From positions 44,657,011 to 44,721,010 of the forward strand of contig NC_037682.1 of the NCBI RefSeq assembly GCF_003255815.1: 64,000 nt of DNA, read 5' to 3'. Of this stretch, positions 55,396 through 64,000 are shown in pieces (positions within the stretch are counted from its first letter, which is position 1; every line of letters starts with the position of its first letter). Under the pieces are notes generated by a model, which made no database searches, was not told the origin of the DNA, and was given only the letters and a program-made list of their open reading frames with translations. Source of the stretch: Theropithecus gelada. Its lineage: Eukaryota > Chordata > Mammalia > Primates > Cercopithecidae. A program made the translations under genes and the position numbers.

Positions 55396-55769
55396 CAATG
55401 GGGAAGCTGTGTCTAAGGTCCTATATGATTAAGCGAAGCCAAGTGTCCTCCTTGGAAATCCACCTTCTCTCTACATTTCAAAGCTACAGCCAATCCACTG
55501 GAGCTGAAGCCAGAGATGGAACAGCTGCTTTCCCTTTCCCTTGGCCCAGACAAACTCAGTCATTCCATCTATCAGACATCCTGAGTGCATCCAATTTCCT
55601 CCCCATTGGCTCAGCTCCACAGACAGCCTGCCTTCCCAACCACCACAGCAGAAGAGAGCATAAAGTCAGGCAAAAGAGGTGACTCACAGTTATTCTCTCC
55701 TAGTGTTCCATTACTGTGTGGGAAATACCTGCCCAGCACTAGATATAAGGGAGGTCTTTAAGCATGGAG
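55396..55769. other. unique sequence, no gene seen
   Basis: No feature recognised. Confidence 0.4.
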
Positions 55770-55827
55770 ATAGGTGAGTGGATGAATGGATGGATAGATG
55801 AAAAGATGGATGGATGAAGATGAGACA
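55770..55827. repeat. degenerate (GGAT)n repeat
   Basis: ggatgaatggatggatagatg and gatggatggatgaag. Confidence 0.9.
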
Positions 55828-57601
55828 GAATTAAACTAGCAATCTATCAACATATTTAAATCAATAAATGTAATTCACCACATAAACAGAATTTTTAAAA
55901 CCATATGATCATCTCAATATATACAGAAAAAGCTTTCCATAAAATCCAACATCCCTTTATGATAAAAACCCTCAAGAAACTAGGCATTAAAGGGACATAC
56001 CTCAAAATAATAAGAGCCATCTGTGACAAACCCATAGCCAACATCATACTGAATGGGCAAAAACTAGAAGCATTCCCCTTGAAAACTTCACAAGATAATG
56101 ATGCTCACTCTCACCACTCCTATTCAACACAGTACTGGAAGTACTAGCCAGAGCAATCAGACAAGAGAGAAAAATAAGAGACATCTAGATAGCTCAAAAA
56201 AGAAACTAAACTATCTCTTCACTGACAATATGATTCTATATCTAAGGACACTGCCAAAAGGATATGAGAGCTGATAAACTGTTTCAGCAAGGTTTCATGA
56301 CACAAAACCAATGTTTAAAAAATCAGTAGCATTTTATATACCAATAATGTTCAAGCTGAGAGCCAATTCAAGAATGAAATCCCACTTATAATAGCCATAA
56401 AAAAAATAAAATACCTAGGAATACAGCTAGCCAAGGAGGTGAAAGATTTCCATAAAGAGAATTGCAAAACAGTTAAAGGAAATCATAGATGTCACAAAGA
56501 TTTGGAAAAGCATTCCATACTTTTGTATTGGAAGAATCAACATCATTAACATGGCCATACTGCCCAGAGCAATCTACAGATTCAACACTATTCCTATCAA
56601 ATAACCAATGTCATTTTTCACAGAATTAGTAAAAACTGTGATAAAATTCACATGGAACCAAAAATAGAGCCCAATAGTCAAAGTAATCCTAAGCAAAAAG
56701 AACAGAAACATCACATTACCTCACTTCAAACTGTAAGACTACAGTAACCAAAACAGTATGATACTGGTACAAAAACAGACATATAGACCAAGAGAACAGA
56801 ATAGAGAACCCAGAAATAAAGCCACAAATCTACAGCCATCTAATCACTAACAAAGTTGAAAAAAAAAAAGCAATAAAGGATTTCCTATTCAATAAATGAT
56901 GCTGAGATAGTTGACTAGCCACATGCAGAATGAAATCAGACACCTACCTTTCACCATTTACAAAAATTAACTCAATATTGACTAAAGATTTAAATGTAAG
57001 ACCTCAAACTATAAGAATCGTAGAAGAAAACCTAGGAAACACCATTCTCGACATTGACCTTGAAAAAGAATTTATGTCTAAGTCCTAAAATGCAATTACA
57101 ACAAAAACAAAAATTGACAAGTAGAACCTAATTAAACTGAAGAGTTTCTGCACAGCAAAAGAAACTATCAACAGAGTAAACAACAATGTCTAGAACAGGA
57201 GACAACATTCACAATCTATGCATCCAACAAAGGTCTAAGATCCAGAATCCATAAGGAACTTAAACAATTGAATAGGCAAAAAACAAATAACCCCATTAAA
57301 AAATGCACAAAAGATGTGAACAAACACTCCTCGAAAAGATACATACAAGCGGCCAACAAACATGAAAAAATGCTCAGCATGACTAACCATTAAATAAATG
57401 CAAATCAAAACCACAATAAAATAACATCTCATACCAGGTAGAATAACTATTATTAAACAGCCAAAAAACAACAAATGCTAGTGAGGCTGTGGAGAAAAAC
57501 AGAACACTTATACACCATTGGTGGGAATGTAAATTAGTGCAACCACTGTGGAAAGCAGTTAGGAGATTTCTCAAAGAACTTAAAACAAAACTACCATTTG
57601 A

Positions 57602-58840
57602 GGTGCTGGGAAAACTGGTTAGCCATATGTAGAAAGCTTAAACTGGATCCCTTCCTTACACCTTATACAAAAATTAATTCAACGTGGATTAAAGACTTAA
57701 ATGTTAGACCTAAAACCATAAAAACCCTAGAAGAAAACCTAGGCAATACCATTCAGGACATAGGCATGAGCAAGGACTTCATGACTAACACACCAAAAGC
57801 AATGGCAACAAAAGCCAAAATTGACAAATGGGATCTAATTAAACTAAAGAGCTTCTGCACAACCAAAGAAACTACCATCAGAGTGAACAGGCAACCTACA
57901 GAATGGGAGAAAATCTTTGTAATCTACCCATCTGACAAACGGCTAATATCCAGAATCTACAAAGAACTTAAATTTACAGGAAAAAATCAAACAACCCCAT
58001 CAAAAAGTGTGCAACGGATATGAACAGACACTTCTCAAAAGAAGACATTTATGCAGCCAACAGACACATGAAAAAATGCTCATCATCACTGGTCATCAGA
58101 GAAATGCAAATCAAAACTACAATGAGATGCCATCTCATACCAGTTAGAATGGCGATTATTAAAAACTCAGGAAACAGATGCTGGAGAGGATGTGGAGAAA
58201 TAGGAATGCTTTTACACTGTTGGTGGGAGTGTAAATTAGTTCAAGCATTGTGGAAGACAGTCTGGCGATTCCTCAAGGATCTAGAACTAGAAGTGCCATT
58301 TGACCCAGTGATCCCATTACTGGGTATATACCCAAAGTATTATAAATCATGCTACTATAAAGACACATGCACACGTATGTTTATTGTGGCACTATTCACA
58401 ATAGCAAAAACTTGGAACCAACCCAAATGTCCATCAATGATAGACTGGATTAAGAAAATGTGGCACATATACACCATGGAATACTAATGTAGTCATAAAA
58501 AAAGATGAGTTCACGTCCCTTGCATGGATGAAGCTGGAAGCCATCATTCTGAGCAAACTCTCACAAGGACAGAAAACCAAACACCTCATGTTGTCACTCA
58601 TAGATGGCAATTGAACAATGAGAACACTTGGACACAGGGCAGGGAACATCACACATGGGGGCCTGTCGTGGGGTGGGGATATGGGGGAGGGATAGCATTA
58701 GGAGAAATACCTAATGTAAATGATGAGTTAATGGGTGCAGCAAACCAACATGGCACATGTATACCTATGTAACAAACCTGCACATTGTGCACATGTACCC
58801 TAGAACTTAAAGTATAATTAAAAAGAAAAGAAAAAAAAAA
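57602..58840 (+). mobile_element. L1PA-type insertion (5'-truncated)
   Basis: ORF2 C-terminal part and 3' UTR, from ggtgctgggaaaactggtt to acttaaagtataatt and an A-rich tail. It keeps open blocks at 57602-58023 and 58020-58487, offset by frameshifts. The 3' UTR has a single atgatgagttaatgggtgc unit, not the 18-bp duplication, so it is older than the monkey-type L1s here. The flanking 15-bp duplication aaaactaccatttga (57587-57601, 59147-59161) lies beyond the extra sequence on the right. Confidence 0.93.
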
Positions 58841-59146
58841 GCGTGATTGTATAAAAATAATATTGAGCGTTTGTTTCTTTAAAAGCAGGAACAAAGATTT
58901 TTCTACTGTGGGGTTCAACTTATGTAAAGTTCAATACTATGCAAAACTAATCAATGATGATAGAAGTCAGATTGTGGTTATCTTTTTTCAGGTGCGAGTG
59001 ACTAGGGTGCTGGCATATTCGATGTCCTAGTCCAGAGACTAACTATACAAGTGTATTCACTTTGCAAAAACCCAGCAAGTTGTAAACTTATAATTTGTAC
59101 ACATTTCTTTATGATGGTTATGCCTCAATAAAATATTTTTAATAAA
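58841..59146 (+). mobile_element. 3'-transduced sequence of the L1PA insertion
   Basis: About 300 bp of non-L1PA DNA lies between the L1's own A-rich tail and the right target duplication. It begins gcgtgattgtataaaaata and ends at an AATAAA (59127-59132) with a second A-run. This is the structure of an L1 transcript that read through its own poly(A) signal. The right part (acaagtgtattcactttg, tttatgatggttatgcctc) looks like an old L1M 3' end that supplied the downstream poly(A) signal. Confidence 0.88.
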
Positions 59147-59714
59147 AAAACTACCATTTGATGCAGCAATCCCATTGCTGGGTATATATCCCAAAAAAAA
59201 AAAGTTCTGCCAAAAGACACATGTGCTCACATGTTCATCACAGTGCTATTCCCAATGGCAAAGACATGAACTAAAGCTAGGTGCCCATCAATGGTGAATT
59301 AGTGTGGTATATATGCACCATGGAATATTACGCAGTCATAAAAAAGACTGAAAAAATGTCCTTTGCAGCAACATGGATGCAGCTGGAGGCCATTATCCTA
59401 CGCATATTAACAAAGGAACGGAAAACAAAATACTGTACGCTCACAACTGGGAGCTAAACATTGGGAAACATGGACATAAAGATGGCAACAATAGACACTG
59501 AAGACTACTAGAGAGGGGAAGGAGGAAGAAAGAGCTGAAAAACTAACTTTTGGATGCTATGCTCACTACTTGGGTGATGGGATCATTCATACTCCAAACA
59601 TCAGCATCACGCAATATACCCAGGTAACAAACCTGCACACGTACCCCCTGGAATCTAAAATAAAAGTTGGAAAAATAAATAAAAACTAGCAACCTAGAGA
59701 TCAGAAAACGTCAA

Positions 59715-59845
59715 AACTAACTCTTCGTACGACCTGGATTCTAATTTTTATTCCGCAATTAACAAGCTGTATAACTCTAAATAAATCTTTTTCCAAATTA
59801 GCACCCATTTCCTCACATATAAACTGAGAAAATGGGGCTTAAAAG
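59715..59845 (+). mobile_element. MIR SINE fragment (sense)
   Basis: tacgacctggattctaatt, caagctgtataactctaa and ttcctcacatataaactgag. Confidence 0.55.
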
Positions 59846-60285
59846 GTGAATATGTTTATATAAAACCCCAGATTCATGCATTTTCTTTGCTTTCAAGCCA
59901 GAGAGAAACCTCTCATTAACTTACACAACTCCCACAGTGATCCAGCAGATTGCTGCTGCCACCACATCACCACAGACTTACAGCCTGCCTTGGAGACTGT
60001 ACTCAGATATTCCTGTTGCTCACATACCTGCTCTGGCGGTTCCTCACCTACCTTCATGCCATCTCTGGGGCTTCCCTGATGCCACTGACACAGGAAGTAT
60101 CTCAGAACTCATATGGCATTCAGGCGCATGCAACCTGGAAGTCTGGGGAAGTCGATGTTTCATGTAGGGAATTTGGAACAATAGTAGTTGGGAGTCAACA
60201 GATGAATTTTTCCTTCCTTCCTCCCTTACTGCATGAACTGTTTGGAGATGCAGTGACTATATATGGTGTCTTTAAAAACATCCTG
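59846..60285. other. unique sequence, no gene seen
   Basis: Overlapping open frames up to 134 codons lack splice context and a recognisable product. Confidence 0.45.
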
Positions 60286-60290
60286 GAGAC

Positions 60291-60631
60291 AGATATAATT
60301 TGGCTCTGTGACCTCACCCAAATCTCATCTCAAATTATAATCCCCACATGTTGAGGGAGGTGATTGGATCATGTGGGCAGTTTCCCCCATGCTGTTCTCA
60401 TGAGAGTGAGTGAGTTCTTATGAGAGCTGATGGTTTTAAAGTGTGGCACCTCCTCATTCTTTCTCTCTCCTGCCCCATGTAAGACGTGCCTTGCTTCCCC
60501 TTTGCCTTCTGCTATGATTGTAAGTTTCCTGAGTCTTCCCCAGCCATTCAGAACTGTGAGTCAATTAAACCTTTATAAATCACCCAGTGTCAGGTAGTAT
60601 CTTTGTAACAGTGTGAGAATGGACTAATACA
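60291..60631 (+). mobile_element. 5' LTR of the MaLR element
   Basis: 341 bp from agatataatttggctctg to ggactaataca. Aligns along its length with the 3' LTR. The first base differs from the canonical tg start. Confidence 0.92.
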
Positions 60632-62249
60632 GATCATTGGTACTTGCAGAGTGGGGTACTGCTATAAAAATAAACTGAAAATGTGGAAGTGACTTTAGAA
60701 CTGGTAATGGGAAAAGGTTGGAACAGTTTAGAGGGCTCACAAGAAAAAAAGAAGATGTGGGAAAGTTTGGAATGTCCTGAAGACTTGTTGAATGGTTTTG
60801 ACCAAAATGCTGAAAATGATATGGACAATGAAGTCCAGGCTGAGGTAGTCTCAGATGGAGATGAAGAACTTGCTGTGAACTGGAATAAAAGTCACTCATG
60901 TTATGCTTTAGCAAAGAGACTGATGGCATTTTCCCCTGCCCTAGGAATCTATGGGACATCCAGCTTGAGAGAAATGATTTAGGGTACCTGGTGGAAGAAA
61001 TTTCTAACCAGCAAAGCATTTGAGAGGTGACCTGGCTTATTCTGAAAGCATATATGTTCACAAAGAGATGGTCTGAAATTGGAACTTACATTTAAAATGG
61101 AAGCAGACCATATAAGTTTGGAAAATTTGCAGCCTGACCATGTGGTAGAAAAGAAAAACCCATTTTCTGGGGAGAAGTTCAAGCTGGCCACAGAAATTTG
61201 CATAAGTAACAAGGAACTGAATGTTAAGTGCCAAGACAATGGGGAAAAGGTCTCCATGGCATTTCAGAGATCTTCAAGGCAACCCCTCCCATCACAGGCC
61301 CAAGGCCTAGGAGGGAAAAATGGCTTCATAGACTAGGCTCAGGGCCCAGCGGCTCTGTGGAGCCTCAGGACATCGCACCCTGCCTTCCAGCTGCTCCAGC
61401 TCCAGCAGTGGCTAAAAGGGACCAAGGTACAGCTTGGGCTGTGGCCTCAGAGGGTGCAAGCCCCAAGCCTTGGCAGTTTACATGTGGTGTTGGGCATGTG
61501 GGTGTGCAGAAGCCAAAAGTTGAGGTTTGGGAACCTCTACCTAGATTTCAGAGGATGTATGGAAACACCTAGATGTCCAGGTAGAATTCTACTGCAGGGG
61601 CAGAGCCCTCATGGAAAACCTCTGCTAGGTCAGTGTGGAAGGTAAATGTGGGGTTGGAGCCCCACACAGAGTCCTCACTGGGGCACTGTCTAATGGAGCT
61701 ATGAGAAGAGGGCCACCATTCTCTAGACCACAGAATAATAGATCAAGCAACAGCTTACCACTGTGTGCTTGGGAAAACTGCAGGCACTCAACACCAACCT
61801 ATGAAAGCAGCTCTAGGGGCTGTACCCTCCAGAGCTTCAGGGGTGCAGCTGCCCAGGGCCTTGTGAAACCGCCTCTTGCATCAGCATGCCATGAATGTGT
61901 GACATGGAGTCAAAGGAGATTACTTTGGAGCTTTAAGATGTACTGAGTGCCCTTTAAGATTCTGGACTTGGATGGGGCCTGTGGCCCCTGTGTTTTGGCC
62001 AATTTCTCCCATTTGGAATGGGAACATTTACCCAATACCTGCACCCCCATTGTATCTTGGAAGTAACTAATTTGTTTTTTTATTTTACAGGCTCATAGGC
62101 AGAAGGGACTTGGCTTATCTCAGATACTTTGGACTTAGACTTTTGATTTAATGCTGGACTGAGTTAAGACTTCGCAGAACAGTTGGGAAGGCATGATTGA
62201 TTTTGAAATGTGAAAAGGTCATGAGATTTGGGAGGGGCCAGGGGCAGAA

Positions 62250-62598
62250 TGATATGGTTTGGTTCTGTATTCTCACCCAAATCTCAACTTGAATTGTAAA
62301 CCCCACATGTCAGGAGAGGTGATTGGATCATGGGGGCAGTTTCCCCCATGCTGTTCTCATGATAATGAGTGAGTTCTTATGAGAACTGATAGTTTTAAAG
62401 TGTGGTATTTCCTCATTCTCTCTCTCTCCTGCTGTCATGTAAGATGTGCCTTGCTTCCCCTTTACCTTCCACCATAATTGTAAGTTTCCTGAGGCCACCC
62501 CAGCCATGCAAAACTCTGAGTCAATTAAACCTCCTTTCTTTATAAATTACCCAGTCTCAGGTAGTATCTTTATAGCAGTGTGAGAACAGACTGATACA
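62250..62598 (+). mobile_element. 3' LTR of the MaLR element
   Basis: 349 bp from tgatatggtttggttctg to cagactgataca. Clearly diverged from the 5' LTR by many substitutions and small gaps, so the insertion is old. Confidence 0.92.
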
Positions 62599-62759
62599 GA
62601 GACTGAGTAATCAATTTGCCAAGCAACTATGGCTTGCTTGGTAATGAACTCTCTTGTATTTGTTCTCCCTCCTTCTCTGCTTCATTTCTCTGACTCTGGC
62701 TTCTTAGGCTTGCACTTCTTAATAAGCATTAGTGCAGAAAATGATTGCCTCATATTTAC

Positions 62760-63000
62760 TGTGTTTTCCCTGTGAGCCTGGCACTGTGCTAAAAGCTTTA
62801 TATGTATCAACTCAGCTAACTACAATGAGAATAATTACCATTTACTGAGGATTTACCACAAGCATTGGCTTAAATGTTTTAAATCACTAAACCCTACAAA
62901 ATATCTACTAGTATTATCTCAATGTGACAGATACGAAACTGAAGTATACATAAGCAACTTGCCCAATGTCATACAACTACTGCATAAAGAGATATTACTC
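62760..63000 (-). mobile_element. MIR SINE (antisense)
   Basis: gcctggcactgtgctaaaagc, attatctcaatgtgacagatacg, cttgcccaatgtcatacaac. Possibly two overlapping fragments. Confidence 0.7.
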
Positions 63001-63004
63001 AAAA

Positions 63005-63450
63005 TAGTACTATAAGGTGGATGATACTGCTGTTCCCTTTGAGAGGTGAGGAATGGAGACTCAGGGCCGGGCATGGTGACTCATGCCTGTAATCCCAGCA
63101 CTTTGGAAGGCTGAGGCAAGCAGATCACTTGAGCTCAGGAGTTCAAGACCAGCCTGGCCAATATGGCAAAATCACGTCTCTACTAAAAATACAAAAATTA
63201 GCTGGGTGTCGCGGCACACACCTGTAATCCCAGCTACTCAGGAGGCTGAGGAGGGAGGATCGCTTGAACTCGGGAGATGGAGGTGCAGTGAGTTGACATC
63301 CATACCACTGCACTCCAGCCTGTCTGATGGAGCAAGACTTTCTCTTAAAAAAAAAAAAATGAAGACTCAGAAAGGTCAAGTAACATAACAAACTTTACAC
63401 AGCTACTAAGTGGCAGAGCTGCAACTTGAAGTCCTGGAATACAAAGCCTG
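63005..63450 (-). mobile_element. MIR SINE (antisense) split by an Alu
   Basis: Left part ctgttccctttgagaggtg up to 63064. After the Alu, aaaggtcaagtaacataac, agctactaagtggcagagctg. Confidence 0.7.
63065..63359 (+). mobile_element. AluS-type element, full length
   Basis: From ggccgggcatggtgactc to a 13-A tail. The target duplication atggagactcag (63053-63064) and atgaagactcag (63359-63370) has one mismatch. Confidence 0.95.
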
Positions 63451-63734
63451 CACCAACTATTTCCCCTCCCCCACTGCCAAGAACTCTTCAAGCCCTGACA
63501 TGTTAACCTGTTAAGCATCTGATAAAGGATAGATTCTTCTGGTGTTAACTACAGTTGAGATCTCTGTGCCAAAGCCAAAGTCCTTCTCTTTACCCTTTGC
63601 CCTGGTCTTCCCACTCACCTAGTGTCAAGTCGTTAAACTCTGTCTACTATCTCCCCAAACTTTTCTAAAAATATTAAAATATTATGTTATGCTAGACTGT
63701 GACTAACAGCACTCACAAATATTTGCTGCCCCTC
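63451..63734. other. unique sequence, no gene seen
   Basis: No feature recognised. Confidence 0.4.
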
Positions 63735-63960
63735 CCTAGAGAACTGTACTTTCCACCTCCTTTAACTGAAGCCTTGGCGATAAGACTTACTTTGGCCAAT
63801 GAAATTTGAGCAGAATTGACACATATCATTTCTGAGCAGTAGCTTTAAATGCCAGTGGATGCTTCACCTTTCTTATTTTCCCACAATTTGCCACAGCAAC
63901 AGAAAGCCTCCTAATAGCAGTTGCAAGAAACCCAGGGGGGGAAAAATGTGAAGGAGAAAG
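63735..63960 (+). mobile_element. possible MLT1-class LTR fragment
   Basis: tactttggccaatgaaatttgagcag and gcagtagctttaaatgccag resemble the middle of old MaLR LTRs, similar to 40752-41213. The right end is not identified before the window stops. Confidence 0.35.
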
Positions 63961-64000
63961 GTAGGCAATTCATGATGAACATGTATTACAAGCAAGAAAT

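Larger units (their letters stand above)
55847..59682 (+). mobile_element. L1PB-type element, split by a younger L1
   Basis: 5'-truncated L1 starting in ORF2 (aaaccatatgatcatctc at about 55899) and ending acacgtaccccctggaatc plus A-rich tail. The target duplication aaactagcaatcta (55833-55846) and aaactagcaaccta (59683-59696) has one mismatch. The body is interrupted after 57601 and resumes at 59162. Many stops. Confidence 0.93.
60291..62598 (+). mobile_element. MaLR retrotransposon with both LTRs (MST/THE1-like)
   Basis: An LTR at each end, an internal region of about 1.6 kb, and a perfect 5-bp target duplication gagac at 60286-60290 and 62599-62603. The internal region has only short open frames (such as 60683-60982 and 61079-61336), normal for these non-autonomous elements, whose interior is a decayed gag-like remnant. 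A purine-rich tract (gggaggggccaggggcagaa, ending 62249) precedes the 3' LTR. No protein is made. Most copies are solo LTRs, so a two-LTR copy is less common. Confidence 0.93.

Noticed and set aside
57602..59146. Processed pseudogene as an alternative for the extra 300 bp
   Set aside because: The extra DNA follows an L1 3' end and its A-tail within one target duplication, and part of it looks like an old L1M end, so transduction explains it better.
59950..60354. 134-codon frame
   Set aside because: No ATG-led product of a known family; its 3' part runs into a MaLR LTR.
60624..61336. Frames of 85-145 codons on both strands
   Set aside because: They lie inside the MaLR internal region, a non-autonomous element whose gag-like remnant is broken.

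Overview
The window looks like nuclear DNA from an Old World monkey (Cercopithecidae; for example macaque, baboon or vervet). Two things point there. The AluY at 23858-24159 carries the diagnostic-looking variants 'ggctcaagcctgtaat' and 'gagatccggccactg'. Two young L1 copies (3' ends at 25458-25690 and 33650-33830) carry an 18-bp tandem duplication in the 3' UTR that I associate with cercopithecoid L1s. The lineage call rests on remembered subfamily features and was not searched. A single N at 36375 suggests a draft assembly.

No complete protein-coding gene is visible. Nearly every long open frame lies inside an L1, Alu, L2, LTR or microsatellite. The window therefore reads as a gene-poor region or a large intron. 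The one place that resembles an exon is 53300-53410: acceptor, 111-nt open segment and a strong gtaagt donor, in repeat-free sequence. It is a candidate only.

Layout. 1-19225: ancient MIR and L2 fragments, four full-length Alus, an Alu left monomer, a MaLR LTR nested in an L2, a 397-bp polypurine tract (4267-4663), and long unique stretches (6290-9015, 14705-18970), some of them AT/TAAT-rich like conserved enhancers. 19226-25690: a full-length L1 with a perfect 16-bp target duplication and an AluY inside ORF2. 25691-31940: MER20 copies, an MLT1-like solo LTR inside an antisense L2, an Alu and unique DNA. 31950-35660: an old L1 interrupted by three Alus and by a younger twin-primed L1. 35669-49014: Alus, a GGAT microsatellite, an L1MA tail, MaLR LTRs, a long antisense L2, a THE1-like LTR, and an Alu ending in twenty perfect AAGAG units. 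49290-51690: an unusually long sense L2 interrupted by a MaLR LTR (TSD atcct) and a MER5-like element. 51690-55830: MIR/L2 debris plus the exon candidate. 55847-59682: an L1PB-type element split by a younger L1 that carries about 300 bp of 3'-transduced sequence. 60291-62598: a MaLR retrotransposon with both LTRs and a gagac TSD. 62604-64000: MIR fragments, an Alu and a poorly classified old repeat.

The transposons give a relative order of events: L2/MIR/MER first, then MLT1, then MST/THE1 and L1PB, AluJ, older L1PA and AluS, and last the monkey-type L1s and AluY. All family names come from recognising consensus-like stretches by eye. Subfamily labels and edges are approximate, except where a target duplication fixes them.
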